From Tardiphaga sp. (GTDB lineage: Bacteria; Pseudomonadota; Alphaproteobacteria; Rhizobiales; Xanthobacteraceae): DNA of 51,055 nt. The notes below the pieces were generated by a model. That model was given only the letters and a program-made list of their open reading frames with translations. It was not told where the DNA came from and searched no databases. Every line of letters starts with the position of its first letter. Position 1 is the first letter of the stretch. Below, piece after piece: positions 9,108-18,035 of the stretch. The position numbers and the translations under genes are program-made. The stretch lies in the NCBI GenBank assembly GCA_030147505.1, contig JASBVG010000030.1, positions 1 through 51,055 on the forward strand, given 5' to 3'.

Positions 9108-9809
9108 CTACACCATCTCTCCACGCGCCTTCAGCGCTTCGCCGCGGATGCCGTCGATATTCGCCTTGTAGCTCTCCATCGTGCCGCCCTTGAACACGGC
9201 CGAGCCTGCGACGAATGCATTGGCGCCTGCTGCCGCAAGCGCTGCAACATTCGCAGCCGAGACGCCGCCATCGACTTCGATATCGATCGGGCGGCCCGCC
9301 AGCATGGCGCGGAGGTCGGTGACCTTGTTGATTGCCGACGGAATGAAGGCCTGGCCGCCGAAGCCGGGATTGACCGACATCACCAGCACGAGATCGACGA
9401 GATCGAGCACATATTCGATGGCCGAGAGTGGCGTGCCGGGATTGAGCGAGACGCCGGCCTTCTTGCCGAGATTGCGGATCGCCTGCAGCGAGCGATGCAG
9501 ATGCGGGCCGGCTTCGGCATGCACGGTGATGTGGTCGCAGCCGGCCTTGGCGAAGGCTTCGAGATAGGGATCGGCCGGCGCGATCATCAGATGCGCGTCG
9601 AAGATCTTCTTGGTGTGCGGGCGCAGCGCCTTGATGACGTCGGGGCCGTAGGAAATGTTCGGCACGAAATGGCCGTCCATGACATCGAGATGCATCCAGT
9701 CCGCGCCGGCCTGATCGACCGTGCGGACTTCCTCGCCGAGCTTGGCGAAATCAGCCGCCAGAATGGACGGGGCGATCACCAGCGGGCGCGGCGCAAAGCT
9801 CTGGGACAT
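9108..9809 (-). CDS. rpe: Ribulose-phosphate 3-epimerase
   Basis: This TIM-barrel enzyme interconverts D-ribulose 5-phosphate and D-xylulose 5-phosphate in the pentose phosphate and Calvin cycles. The 233-residue length is typical. Motifs: [10 protein letters not shown] at residues 12-21, metal ligands His40 and Asp42 in [13 protein letters not shown] (Asp71, His73), [11 protein letters not shown] and IEVDGGVS with the second catalytic aspartate. ATG 9807-9809 begins MSQSFAPRP; a longer in-frame extension upstream lacks family similarity. No cbb genes accompany it in this window. Confidence 0.95.
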   Translation of the reverse strand: MSQSFAPRPLVIAPSILAADFAKLGEEVRTVDQAGADWMHLDVMDGHFVPNISYGPDVIKALRPHTKKIFDAHLMIAPADPYLEAFAKAGCDHITVHAEAGPHLHRSLQAIRNLGKKAGVSLNPGTPLSAIEYVLDLVDLVLVMSVNPGFGGQAFIPSAINKVTDLRAMLAGRPIDIEVDGGVSAANVAALAAAGANAFVAGSAVFKGGTMESYKANIDGIRGEALKARGEMV

Positions 9810-10046
9810 GGTCGGTCTTTCTGAAACGGCGGTGGAAGCAGCTCCGCGTAACATGCGGGTGGGAGCGCGGCAAACGCGGCAAGGCCGAGCCTGTGGAGTT
9901 CCGGCAAAATCTGCCGCCGGGGCAGGGATTACCCAGTCCTTAAGGGAGCGCAGGCACCCGCGCGCATTGATTTTACGTCGCTTTTTCGCTGGCACAGTGC
10001 TTGCTGATCTCTCCATGGGCCATTCCGGCCCGGATGGAGATCGACG

Positions 10047-10766
10047 ATGCTTGGCGTCGCAGCCCTTGCCACATCGGCCATGGACCTTCTGCAGTCGCTG
10101 ACCGCGAAGAAGAATGCGTCGTCCACCTCGAAGACGACGACCGGCCTTTCGCAGAGCGGCTCGTTCCAGCTCGGTGCGCCGACGTCGATCACGGCAACCA
10201 CCAGCACGACGGCCGGCTCCACTTCATCCTCTGGCAATCTTTCGACCTCGACCATGAGTGCGCTGCTCGATGCGCAGAGCCAGACGAATGTCTCGGGCAC
10301 CTCCAAGACCCGCTCTGATGCGCTGAAGGACCTGCTCAAGCTTCTCGACGGCGATGGCAACGGTTCGATCAGCAAGGCCGAGTTCGAGGACAAGCTCGGC
10401 GCCGGCGGCACCAATGTTGCCAATGCGGACAAGGTCTTCGGCAAGCTCGACAAGGACGGCGACGGCTCGGTCAGCTTGGATGAACTCGGCAAGGCGCTGA
10501 AGGGCGCCGGCAGGCCGCGTCATGGAGGCGGTGTTGACGCTTCCGACGTGACCGGTGCAACCACAAGCACCACCGCGAATGCGGATGGCAGCACCACGAC
10601 CTCGATCACCTATGCCGATGGCTCCAAAGTGACGTCGACCTCGGCGGTGCCGGTCTCATCGACGGCAGCGGCTGCGCGCACTTCCTACAATGCGATCGAG
10701 CAGATGATCGCCAAGCAGGCGCAGCAAATCTCAACCACGACGTCGTCGCTCTCGATCACCGCCTGA
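10047..10766 (+). CDS. EF-hand calcium-binding protein, Ser/Thr-rich
   Basis: This 239-residue protein has two canonical EF-hand loops: Asp101-Glu112 ([12 protein letters not shown]) and Asp135-Glu146 ([12 protein letters not shown]), with calcium-coordinating positions 1, 3, 5 and 12 filled. Both flanks are low-complexity Ser/Thr/Ala regions (residues 24-90 and 165-239). No classical signal peptide is visible. EF-hand proteins of this kind are frequent in Bradyrhizobium-type genomes, but their role is unknown; calcium buffering or sensing is inferred. The 3' end overlaps the convergent KTSC gene by 36 bases. Confidence 0.85.
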   Translation: MLGVAALATSAMDLLQSLTAKKNASSTSKTTTGLSQSGSFQLGAPTSITATTSTTAGSTSSSGNLSTSTMSALLDAQSQTNVSGTSKTRSDALKDLLKLLDGDGNGSISKAEFEDKLGAGGTNVANADKVFGKLDKDGDGSVSLDELGKALKGAGRPRHGGGVDASDVTGATTSTTANADGSTTTSITYADGSKVTSTSAVPVSSTAAAARTSYNAIEQMIAKQAQQISTTTSSLSITA

Positions 10767-10964
10767 TCGCTCGATTTCCCGATAACTAAAACGATCGCGG
10801 ACGCGATGGTTGAAGAATGCACCGCGTGACGACGCTGTGCGAAACGCCGCATGCACCTCCGGCGGCACCTGCGCATAAGCATACCGACGCCCGCTCGTGA
10901 AGGTGACGCGCATTTCGCCCGTCGCCGGGCTGTAGCTGATATGGCGAATCGCTGTCGATGGCAT
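10731..10964 (-). CDS. KTSC domain protein
   Basis: This small protein of 77 residues carries a KTSC domain: STAIRHISYSPATGEMRVTF, SGRRYAYAQVPPEVHAAF and ASSRGAFFNHRVRDRFSY. The domain occurs alone or fused to nucleic-acid enzymes such as lysyl-tRNA synthetases, and its function is not established. I chose the ATG at 10962-10964 (MPSTAIRHI), which matches how such proteins usually begin; ATG 10976 and GTG 11000 are in frame upstream. The C-terminal basic tail (RERRRRG) is encoded in the overlap with the EF-hand gene. Confidence 0.75.
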   Translation of the reverse strand: MPSTAIRHISYSPATGEMRVTFTSGRRYAYAQVPPEVHAAFRTASSRGAFFNHRVRDRFSYREIERSGGDRERRRRG

Positions 10965-11170
10965 CGCGGTCACCATGTTGTTGCTCGTCAGGAGAAACAC
11001 TTACCGCTGTATTTCGTTGCGCCGCGCGAGCGGTAGGTAGAAGGTTGTGCTGGCGCGAGATTTTCGCGGCCAGATTGCCGCAGTTGAGATGGTGGCCTCC
11101 GGAACTTCATTTCTCGCTAACTATAACGCGGCAGGCTTTCTCCAGAAATTGAAAGTATTTCTGGTGGCAT

Positions 11171-12352
11171 ATGTTGCGTATCATAGTATTCATTCTTGTT
11201 GGTGGTAGTTATTTGCTCGGCATGCCCGCACGCGCGGAAGACGAGCTTTATGCCTCCATGCGGCTGCGCGGCGGCTATGACAGCAATCCGTTGTTCTCGA
11301 CCGGCGGCGGTCGCGGCACCGGCAGCATCGGCAGCGCCTTCATCGGCACCGAGGTCGGGCTGGTTGCGGCCGGCAAGCAGGATGACATCACCTGGAATGC
11401 GACGGCTGAGGCCAATGCGACGCGCTATATCGCGCCGGGGATCGATCCTGCGCTGGTCGCCAAGCTCGGTTTGCGCGGCATCATGGGCGACGACGACTTT
11501 CGCGTCATCTCGACGACGTCCTTCTCGGAGATCGATACCTACAACACGGAGTCGATGGATGTCGCGCAGGCGGTGAAGCTCGAAACCATCAAGGGCAAGG
11601 TGAAGTGGTTCGTCACCGGCGAAATCGGGCTGTCGCGGCTGAACCAGACCAATGTCATCTATCAGGACTTCCTGCCGATCCCGCATCAGGTCTTGCGGGG
11701 CGCCATCATTCCCGGCGTTCGCGTCAAGGACGGTAAGGGCGAGATCGGAGTCTCGGTGAATCTGTCGATGCGGCGCTATGCAGAGGAACTCGATCTGTTC
11801 GGCTATCGCCGTGACAACGAGCGCATCCAGCCATTCCTTTTCGGAAGTTATGAGGATGGCGATCTGTCGATGTTTGCGTCGGTGTCGCAGCTGTATGGCA
11901 TCTGGCACGATATCGACTTCACCAATGTCAACACGACATTATTCGATGCCAATCTCGCCTGGCGCCCGAAGCCGTTCACGCTGGAATTGGCGGCCGTGCG
12001 GCGCGCCGGGGAAACCACGTTTCCGCTCTCGCCGATCACCATCGACACGCTTTTCACGGCGAAGGGAAGCTGGCAGGTCAACGACAAGTGGACGCTCACC
12101 GCGGCAGCCGGCTATACGCAGTCGGTCTATCTCGACTCGCCGTATCGGGCGGCGACTTATACTTACGGCATTGGCGCGGTGCGCGATATCGGCGATGGCT
12201 ACAAGCTGGGGTTCGATCTCACCCGCATCACCGGCACGCTGCTCGATGGCGAGCCGGCGCAGGGTTATATCGTCGCGTCGTCGCTGTCGAAGAGTTTTGC
12301 GCCGACAGCGACGAAGCCGAAAGGCGATGTGATCGCGAAGCCGGCCATTTGA
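11171..12352 (+). CDS. Outer-membrane beta-barrel protein (BBP2-like)
   Basis: This 393-residue protein has a signal peptide (MLRIIVFILVGGSYLLGMPARA) followed by alternating amphipathic strands such as LYASMRLRGGYDSNP, WNATAEANATRYI and YIVASSLSKSF. GGYDSNPLF at the mature N-terminus is typical of the outer-membrane barrel family (BBP2 type) found beside exopolysaccharide genes, but no such genes are near. Transport or adhesion roles are unknown. The ATG at 11171 follows an AT-rich leader. The stop TGA overlaps the first bases of a dispersed repeat at 12351-12400. Confidence 0.8.
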   Translation: MLRIIVFILVGGSYLLGMPARAEDELYASMRLRGGYDSNPLFSTGGGRGTGSIGSAFIGTEVGLVAAGKQDDITWNATAEANATRYIAPGIDPALVAKLGLRGIMGDDDFRVISTTSFSEIDTYNTESMDVAQAVKLETIKGKVKWFVTGEIGLSRLNQTNVIYQDFLPIPHQVLRGAIIPGVRVKDGKGEIGVSVNLSMRRYAEELDLFGYRRDNERIQPFLFGSYEDGDLSMFASVSQLYGIWHDIDFTNVNTTLFDANLAWRPKPFTLELAAVRRAGETTFPLSPITIDTLFTAKGSWQVNDKWTLTAAAGYTQSVYLDSPYRAATYTYGIGAVRDIGDGYKLGFDLTRITGTLLDGEPAQGYIVASSLSKSFAPTATKPKGDVIAKPAI

Positions 12353-12400
12353 GCATGATCGCGAGAAATGGGAGCCGGTTTTCGGATCGGATCATGCTTC
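12351..12400. repeat. Short palindromic dispersed repeat (GAGCATGATC type)
   Basis: GAGCATGATC at the left and GATCATGCTTC at the right are inverted copies flanking GGGAGCCGGTTTTCGGATCG. I recognise this as a common intergenic repeat style in Bradyrhizobium-like and related rhizobial genomes. It begins at the last two bases of the barrel gene stop codon. Confidence 0.6.
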
Positions 12401-12418
12401 GATGAAGCGACTGGAGGG

Positions 12419-12442
12419 CGAACGGGGGCGTACCCCCGTTCG
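12419..12442. terminator. Hairpin between convergent genes
   Basis: CGAACGGGGG, CGTA, CCCCCGTTCG form a 10-bp perfect stem between the barrel gene (plus) and the glycine-rich gene (minus). No strong T-run follows, so it may be a terminator-like or mRNA-stabilising element. Confidence 0.5.
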
Positions 12443-12492
12443 CTGCCGAGGGAAGAGTGAGATCCCTCAGCCGTCATGGATGATGCTGGAAA

Positions 12493-12789
12493 TCAGCAGC
12501 CGCACCCGCCGCCGCGTCCGCCAACACCGAGACCGGCGCCGACATTGACGAGGAGACCGTTGCGCAGCAGGCCGCCAACCAGGCCGTGTTTGCCGCCGAG
12601 GCCGGAGATACCGACGCCGAGACCGGCGCCGACATTCAGGCCGCCGCGGCCACCGAGCACGCCGCCGAGCAGGCCGCCCACGCCGACATTGGCGCCGACG
12701 CCGAGACCGACGTTGAGACCCTTGGCGAAAGCAGACGGTGCGCTCATCAGAGATGCTGCAGTGATAGCGAGGATAGCGATCTTCTTCAT
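12493..12789 (-). CDS. Small secreted glycine-rich repeat protein
   Basis: This 98-residue protein has a signal peptide (MKKIAILAITAASLMSAPSAFA), then consists almost only of Gly, Leu and Val repeats of the pattern GLxVGxGxGxxVG. LNVGAGLGVG-like units recur near residues 25, 56 and 84. It ends in a Cys pair (GGGCGC). ATG 12787-12789 follows a GGAGAG ribosome-binding site. The mature sequence predicts stacked short beta turns or an amyloid-like, surface-exposed fibre or coat, but this is inference. No family is recognised. The 245-base region 12790-13034 upstream holds its AT-rich promoter. Confidence 0.7.
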   Translation of the reverse strand: MKKIAILAITAASLMSAPSAFAKGLNVGLGVGANVGVGGLLGGVLGGRGGLNVGAGLGVGISGLGGKHGLVGGLLRNGLLVNVGAGLGVGGRGGGCGC

Positions 12790-13034
12790 GACGTTCTCTC
12801 CACTGTTATGTGCCCCTTGTTGGACACGCGCGAAGATGCGCCGTTCAATTTGGCTCTGCAATCGAAAGGGATTTTTTACCTTAAAGCAGGCGAATTTATA
12901 CGTTCGAATACATGAATTCAGGTAGGTAAATACTTTGAATGTCAGAAGTATACCTGAGCGCCGCTAGCGGCCGTCTGTGCGGGTAGGGCGCGAAATGGTG
13001 AGGCCGCAGTAGGGCAGCTTGTGGCATCACGGTG

Positions 13035-14033
13035 TCAGCGCCCGAATCGATCGCGCCAGGCCGGCAGTGCGCCCGCAAAGGGCAGCGCTGTGCCCTCGTA
13101 CACGCCCCGTGCGATCGCGCGTGCGATCACATTGCCGGCGAGCATGCCGAGTTCGGTGAGGCCCGCGAGCGGATCGATCGCTTTCTCGCCGGTCGCCGCC
13201 GCAAACACGATGTCGCCGTCAAGCGGCGCGTGCACGGGATAGATCGCATAGGCAAATCCCGTTTGCGCCATGATGGCGAGGCGCTGTGCCTGCGCCTTGG
13301 TGAGGATGGCATCGGTGACGACGACGGCCAGCGTCGTGTTCTCGGTGGCTGTCGCGGCGGGGCCGCCTTTGATGCGCATGGCGAGCATGTCGGGCGTGAT
13401 CGTGGCAGGCATGCCGCGGTCACCGAATTCGCCGTTCTGCTCGAAGGCCGCGGCCCAGAAATGCGCGCTGTCACCCATGGTGACGCTGCCGACCGCATTC
13501 ACGGCCGCAAGCGCTGCGACGCGCACGCCCGATGGCGTGACGGCGGAGGCAGAGCCGAGGCCGCCTTTGAGATTGGCTGTGGTGGCGCCCATGCCGGCGC
13601 CAACGCTGCCGAGGGCGAAGCTATCGCCGGCATTGACGGCGGCGGCATAGCCGAGATCGCGATAGGGCGGGAAGCGGCCCCAGTTCTTGTCGCCGCCATT
13701 GAGGAGATCGAACAGCACGGCGCCAGGCGCAATCGGCACCCGTGCGCTGCCGATCGCAAAGCCGCGGCCCTGTTCGGCAAGCCAGGCCTGCACGCCGCCG
13801 CCGGCCTCGATGCCGAAGGCGGAGCCCCCCGAGAGCGCGAGGCCGTGGATAACGTCCACCGTGTTGACGGGATCGAGCAGGCTGCTGTCGCGCGTGCCGG
13901 GGCCGCCACCGCGGATATCGGCGGAGGCGACCGCAGGCTTGTCGAACAGAATTGCGGTCACGCCGGATGCGAGCCTGGCATCGTCGGCATGGCCGACGCG
14001 GACGCCGGCGATATCGGTGAGCAAGTTCTTCAT
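13035..14033 (-). CDS. P1-family peptidase / amidohydrolase (DmpA and NylC relative)
   Basis: This 332-residue member of the S58 Ntn-hydrolase family is made as a precursor that self-cleaves. Visible features: ITDIAGVRVGHADD-like N-terminus, VTAILFDKPAVASADIRGGGPGTR, HGLALSGGSAFGIEAGGGVQAWL, GSVGAGMGATTANLKGGLGSAS and ENTTLAVVVTDA. By analogy with NylC-type members the Asn-Thr bond in ENTTL is the likely autocleavage site, leaving Thr as nucleophile. Substrates in this family include N-terminal amides, beta-peptides and nylon oligomers, so the physiological one is unknown. ATG 14031-14033. It is divergent from ccdA. Confidence 0.85.
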   Translation of the reverse strand: MKNLLTDIAGVRVGHADDARLASGVTAILFDKPAVASADIRGGGPGTRDSSLLDPVNTVDVIHGLALSGGSAFGIEAGGGVQAWLAEQGRGFAIGSARVPIAPGAVLFDLLNGGDKNWGRFPPYRDLGYAAAVNAGDSFALGSVGAGMGATTANLKGGLGSASAVTPSGVRVAALAAVNAVGSVTMGDSAHFWAAAFEQNGEFGDRGMPATITPDMLAMRIKGGPAATATENTTLAVVVTDAILTKAQAQRLAIMAQTGFAYAIYPVHAPLDGDIVFAAATGEKAIDPLAGLTELGMLAGNVIARAIARGVYEGTALPFAGALPAWRDRFGR

Positions 14034-14155
14034 CTGGTTCCTCCAGGCAAATTTTATGCTGCGATGGCGATCACGCCCGATCACAACCACATCAACTGCA
14101 CAGTCCTTGATCTAACACGCTTGCATGTCGGCGCGCGCGCGGTGCATCTAGCCGC

Positions 14156-14890
14156 ATGATCACGGATGTCACGATCCCCGCTGCGCTGCTTGCCGGCATT
14201 GTCAGTTTCCTGTCGCCTTGCGTGCTGCCGCTGGTGCCGCCTTATCTCATCTATCTCACGGGGGCGACTATCGAACATGTCGCCAATGATGAGCAGGAGG
14301 CGGTGTCCCGGCGCGCGGTAATGATCTCGGCGCTGATGTTCGTGCTCGGCTTCTCCACCGTATTCACCGTGCTCGGCGCCAGTGCCAGCCTGATCGGCAG
14401 CGTGATCCGCGCTTATGCGGCGCAGCTCTCCATCGTGGCCGGCGTGTTGATCATCCTGATGGGCCTGCATTTCCTCGGCCTCACGCGGATCCGCTTCCTG
14501 ATGCGCGAGGGACGCCTCGCGATGCCGAAGCCGGTGGGCTTGTGGGGCGCCTATGCCATGGGCCTCGCATTCGCATTCGGATGGACGCCGTGCATCGGGC
14601 CGATTCTGGCGGCGATCCTGTCTGTGGCGGCGGCGGAGGCGACCGTGACCAAGGGGGCCGGGCTGTTGGCGGTCTATTCGCTCGGCCTCGGCATTCCGTT
14701 CCTGGTTGCGGCCTTCATGGTGGAGCGCTTCTCGAGCGTATTCGCGCGGATGAAGAAACATCTTGTCCATGTGGAGCGCGTGATGGGCGTGCTGATGATC
14801 CTCACCGGAATCGCGTTCCTGACCGGCGGCATTGCCAATGCGAGCATCTGGCTGCTGGAGACGTTTCCCGCTCTGCAGAATTTCGGGTGA
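14156..14890 (+). CDS. ccdA: Cytochrome c biogenesis protein CcdA (thiol-disulfide transporter)
   Basis: This 244-residue inner-membrane protein has six predicted helices and carries reducing equivalents from cytoplasmic thioredoxin to periplasmic thiol proteins used in heme attachment to cytochrome c. The two redox cysteines are in SFLSPCVLPLVPPYL (near residue 23) and FGWTPCIGPIL (near residue 146), the hallmark of the CcdA/DsbD beta-domain family. It stands alone here without other ccm genes. A paired-hairpin repeat starts 22 bases after the stop. Confidence 0.92.
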   Translation: MITDVTIPAALLAGIVSFLSPCVLPLVPPYLIYLTGATIEHVANDEQEAVSRRAVMISALMFVLGFSTVFTVLGASASLIGSVIRAYAAQLSIVAGVLIILMGLHFLGLTRIRFLMREGRLAMPKPVGLWGAYAMGLAFAFGWTPCIGPILAAILSVAAAEATVTKGAGLLAVYSLGLGIPFLVAAFMVERFSSVFARMKKHLVHVERVMGVLMILTGIAFLTGGIANASIWLLETFPALQNFG

Positions 14891-14912
14891 GGGTTGTCCA
14901 GCAATCTACTTT

Positions 14913-15011
14913 GTCGTCGCCCGGCTTGACCGGGCGACCCAGTATACGGCGACGATCGTGATACCCGTCTAGCCGTAGTGTCTACTGGATCCCCGCTTTC
15001 GCGGGGATGAC
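14913..15011. repeat. Paired inverted hairpin repeat (REPIN-like), copy A
   Basis: Left unit: GTCGCCCGG, loop CTTGA, CCGGGCGAC, then CCAGTA. Right unit: TACTGG, ATCCCCGC, loop TTTC, GCGGGGAT, then GAC. The two hairpins face each other in inverted orientation about 40 bases apart, between ccdA and livK, which are convergent. Two further copies of this architecture occur at 17105-17188 and 31111-31210. Confidence 0.75.
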
Positions 15012-15042
15012 AGCTAGGGCGCGAGGCCGGTTAAGAACCGCC

Positions 15043-16155
15043 TCAGCTACCCTTGCCGAGTTCCGTATAGTTGCCCTTCGCGTCCCATTTGTACACGACA
15101 TAGTCGATCGCCTTGATGTCGCCCTTAGCGTCGAAGGCCATCTTGCCGAGGACCGTGTCCCATTCGCCGGCCTTGATGGTATCCATCACCTTCTTCAGGT
15201 CGGTGGAGCCGGCCTTGGCGACGGCCTGCGACCACACCTGGAAGGCGGCGTAGGTGTAGAGCGTGTAGCCTTCGGGGTCGATATTCTTGGCCTTGAACTT
15301 CTCGACGATTGCCTTGGCGGTCGGCTTGTTGCGCGGGTCGGGGCCGAAGGTGAACAGGGTGCCTTCGGCGGCCGGGCCGGTGATGGAAGCGAATTCCTTG
15401 TCGTTCATGGCGTCGCCGGCCATCAGAATGGTCTTGAGGCCCTGGTCGCGCATCTGGCGCAGGATCAGGCCGGCTTCCTGGTGATAGCCGCCGACATAGA
15501 CGAGATCGATATTGTCGCGCTTCAGGCGGGAGACGATGGAGTTAAAGTCCTTGTCGCCCTTGTTGTAGCTCTCGAACATCTTTTCGGTGAAGCCGGCCTT
15601 GTTCAGCGCCTTCTTCGTCTCGTCGGCGAGACCCTTGCCGTAGGTAGTCTTGTCGTTGAGGATCGCGACGTTCTTGCCCTTGAAGTTCTTGGCGATGTAA
15701 TCGGCGGCGACAAGGCCCTGCTGGTCGTCACGGCCGCAGACGCGCAGCACGTTGTTGAGCTTCCGCTCCGTGAACAGCGGATTGGTCGAGGCCGGGGTAA
15801 TCTGCAGCACATTGCTGTCGGCATAGGCTTCCGAGGCCGGGATCGACGACGACGAGCAGAAATGCCCGGCAACGAACGGCACCTTGGAGCCGGAGAGTTT
15901 CTCGGCGATGGAGCGCGCCTGTTTGGGATCGCAGGAGTCGTCGCCGACCTGCAGCGCCAGCTTCTTGCCCAGCACGCCGCCGGCGGCATTGATGTCGGCG
16001 ACAGCCTGATCGGCGCCGTTCTTCATCTGCCGGCCGAAAGCGGATTCGCCGCCGGTCATGGGGCCGGCCACCGCGACATTGATGTCCTGCGCGAAGGCTG
16101 CTGATGAAAGCAGCGATGCGGCGAATGCAAGACCAATAAGCTTGATGGGTTTCAT
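15043..16155 (-). CDS. livK: ABC transporter periplasmic binding protein, branched-chain amino acid type
   Basis: This 370-residue type I periplasmic binding protein has a signal peptide (KLIGLAFAASLLSSAAFA, cleaved before QDINVAVAGPMTGG). Features include GPMTGGESAFGRQMKNGADQAVADINAAGGVLGKK, DDSCDPKQA and FCSSSSIPAS, which match LivK/LivJ-type receptors for leucine, isoleucine, valine and related amino acids. The conserved disulfide cysteines are present. It is the last gene of the livH-M-G-F-K block, set 187 bases after livF, so it may be expressed separately and at a higher level. A hairpin repeat (16292-16325) lies in that gap. Confidence 0.9.
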   Translation of the reverse strand: MKPIKLIGLAFAASLLSSAAFAQDINVAVAGPMTGGESAFGRQMKNGADQAVADINAAGGVLGKKLALQVGDDSCDPKQARSIAEKLSGSKVPFVAGHFCSSSSIPASEAYADSNVLQITPASTNPLFTERKLNNVLRVCGRDDQQGLVAADYIAKNFKGKNVAILNDKTTYGKGLADETKKALNKAGFTEKMFESYNKGDKDFNSIVSRLKRDNIDLVYVGGYHQEAGLILRQMRDQGLKTILMAGDAMNDKEFASITGPAAEGTLFTFGPDPRNKPTAKAIVEKFKAKNIDPEGYTLYTYAAFQVWSQAVAKAGSTDLKKVMDTIKAGEWDTVLGKMAFDAKGDIKAIDYVVYKWDAKGNYTELGKGS

Positions 16156-16291
16156 ATGATCCTCGCGATGATCCGAAACGGGGCCTTGGGGCCGGGTGGA
16201 TGACGGTGGAGTGTCCGATGATTTTCGCGTGAAGTCATCGGCAATTTTAGGGTGCCAACAGGGGTGGCTGCGTCACTTCGCCGCCCGTTTT

Positions 16292-16325
16292 CTCACCTGC
16301 CCCGTAAGGAACGGGGAGAGGTGAG
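16292..16325. repeat. Imperfect hairpin between livF and livK
   Basis: CTCACCT-G-CCCCGT, loop AAGGA, ACGGGG-AG-AGGTGAG: two stem blocks with a small internal loop. It resembles a dispersed hairpin of rhizobial genomes and lies in the gap between livF and livK. Confidence 0.5.
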
Positions 16326-16342
16326 CGAGCGGTGCGGTTCGA

Positions 16343-17086
16343 TCATCCGTGCCGGCCGCCTTCGAGATAGGCGGAGCGGATTTCTGGCGCCTTCAGCAGC
16401 TCGCTGCCAGTGCCCGACAGCGTGATCAGGCCGTTCACCATCACATAGCCGCGATGGGCCAGACGCAGCGCATGATTGGCGTTCTGCTCCACGATCAGCA
16501 CTGTGAGGCCGTCCTGCCTGTTGAGCACGCGGATGGCATCGAAGATCTGCTTGGCGATCAGCGGGGCGAGGCCGAGGGAGGGCTCGTCCAGCAGCAAGAG
16601 GCGCGGGCGGCTCATCAGGGCGCGACCGATGGCCAGCATCTGCTGCTCGCCGCCAGACAGCGTGCCGCCGCGCTGGAGCAAGCGCTCCTTCAAGCGCGGA
16701 AACAACGTCAGTACCTTGTCGAGGCTTTCACTGCGCTCGGCCGGCGTCATCTCGTTGACGTCGGCGCCCATCTGCAGGTTTTCCGCGACGCTCATGCGCG
16801 GGAAGATGCGGCGGCCTTCCGGCGACTGCGCGATGCGCATGCGCGCGATTTCGTGGGTCGGCAGGGCGGTGATATCGGTGCCATCATAGACCACACTGCC
16901 GGCGCGGGCGCGCGGCTGGCCGAAAATGGTCATCATCAATGTCGATTTGCCTGCGCCATTGGCGCCGATCAGCGCCACGATCTCGCCGCGCTGGATGGAG
17001 AGATCGACGCCCTTGAGCGCCTCGATCTTGCCGTAGGAGGCGCGCAGGCCGGTGATGACGAGCATGAGGGCGGTGGAGGTGGTCAT
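16343..17086 (-). CDS. livF: Branched-chain amino acid ABC transporter ATPase LivF
   Basis: This cytoplasmic ATP-binding subunit of about 247 residues pairs with LivG to power import. Walker A is GANGAGKSTL, the signature is LSGGEQQML and Walker B is LLLLDEPSLGL, all intact; the H-loop region follows (LIVEQNANHAL). The sequence TLSGTGSELLKAPEIRSAYLEGG at the end is typical of LivF. I chose ATG 17084-17086; ATG 17065 (MLVITGLRASYG) would also give a full ATPase. A paired-hairpin repeat separates it from livG. Confidence 0.93.
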   Translation of the reverse strand: MTTSTALMLVITGLRASYGKIEALKGVDLSIQRGEIVALIGANGAGKSTLMMTIFGQPRARAGSVVYDGTDITALPTHEIARMRIAQSPEGRRIFPRMSVAENLQMGADVNEMTPAERSESLDKVLTLFPRLKERLLQRGGTLSGGEQQMLAIGRALMSRPRLLLLDEPSLGLAPLIAKQIFDAIRVLNRQDGLTVLIVEQNANHALRLAHRGYVMVNGLITLSGTGSELLKAPEIRSAYLEGGRHG

Positions 17087-17104
17087 GCTGTGCACGCTCC
17101 CCAC

Positions 17105-17188
17105 GTCATGGCCGGGCCTGACCCGGCCATCCAACTCCCCTCGGCGTTGGCGGCAAAGTTGGGTCCCCGGGTCAAGCCCGGGGACGAC
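17105..17188. repeat. Paired inverted hairpin repeat (REPIN-like), copy B, inside the liv operon
   Basis: Left unit: ATGGCCGGG, loop CCTGA, CCCGGCCAT, then CC. Right unit: GG, GTCCCCGGG, loop TCAAG, CCCGGGGAC. Both have 9-bp perfect stems and 5-base loops, in inverted orientation, between livG and livF of the same operon. Confidence 0.75.
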
Positions 17189-17207
17189 AGGGAGTATGGG
17201 GCGGCAC

Positions 17208-18035
17208 TCACGTCCCGCCCTCCATCACCGCAATCGCTTCTTCTTCATCTGCGCCGAGATAGGCGGCGATCACTTTCGGATCGTCGCGGATCTGCCGTGG
17301 CGTGCCATGGGCGATCTTGACGCCATAATCGAGGACGTTGATGTGGTCGGAGATTTCCATGACCACGGACATGTCGTGCTCGATCAGAAGGATCGATGTG
17401 CCGTGATCGGCGCGGATGCGGAGAAGCAACTCATTGAGCTCGCCGCTTTCCTTCGCATTGAGGCCGGCGGCAGGTTCATCGAGGCAGAGCAAAGCGGGCT
17501 CGGTGCACATGGCGCGAACGATTTCGAGGCGTCGCTGGTCGCCATAGGGCAGGTTGCCCGCCGCATCGTCAGCGCGCGGAAGCAGGCCGATCTGGTCCAG
17601 CCAGTAACGCGCGAGATCGATGGCTTCACGCTCGGCCGCGCGATAGGACGGCACACCGAACAGGCCGAGAAAGGTGTAGCCGGAGGCGCGCATCAGCGCG
17701 TTGTGCTGCGCCACCATCAGATTCTCCAGCGCGGTCATGCCGGGAAACAGGCGAATGTTCTGGAAGGTGCGCGCGACTTTCGCCACCTTGGAAATACGGA
17801 AATCGTTCAGCGTCTCGAGCCGCCATTCCATATCCGTATGGCGCAGGCGGATGGTGCCCGAGGTCGGCTTGTAGAAGCCGGTGATACAGTTGAACACCGT
17901 GGTCTTGCCGGCGCCGTTGGGCCCGATCAGCGCGGTGATCTTGCCGCGCTCCGCCGTAAACGACAGATCGTTGACGGCGACGATGCCGCCGAAACGCATG
18001 GTCAGGTTCTCGACGCTGAGAATATCGTTGATCAT
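17208..18035 (-). CDS. livG: Branched-chain amino acid ABC transporter ATPase LivG
   Basis: This 275-residue ATPase subunit has Walker A GPNGAGKTTVFN, signature LPYGDQRRLEI (the LPYG variant typical of LivG), Walker B LLCLDEPAAGLN and switch histidine in LIEHDMSVVM. The insertion with TFQNIRLFPGMTALENLMV and the C-terminal VIAAYLGADEEEA are LivG hallmarks. ATG 18033-18035 overlaps the livM stop by four bases, so translation is coupled. It works with LivF on the LivHM channel. Confidence 0.95.
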   Translation of the reverse strand: MINDILSVENLTMRFGGIVAVNDLSFTAERGKITALIGPNGAGKTTVFNCITGFYKPTSGTIRLRHTDMEWRLETLNDFRISKVAKVARTFQNIRLFPGMTALENLMVAQHNALMRASGYTFLGLFGVPSYRAAEREAIDLARYWLDQIGLLPRADDAAGNLPYGDQRRLEIVRAMCTEPALLCLDEPAAGLNAKESGELNELLLRIRADHGTSILLIEHDMSVVMEISDHINVLDYGVKIAHGTPRQIRDDPKVIAAYLGADEEEAIAVMEGGT

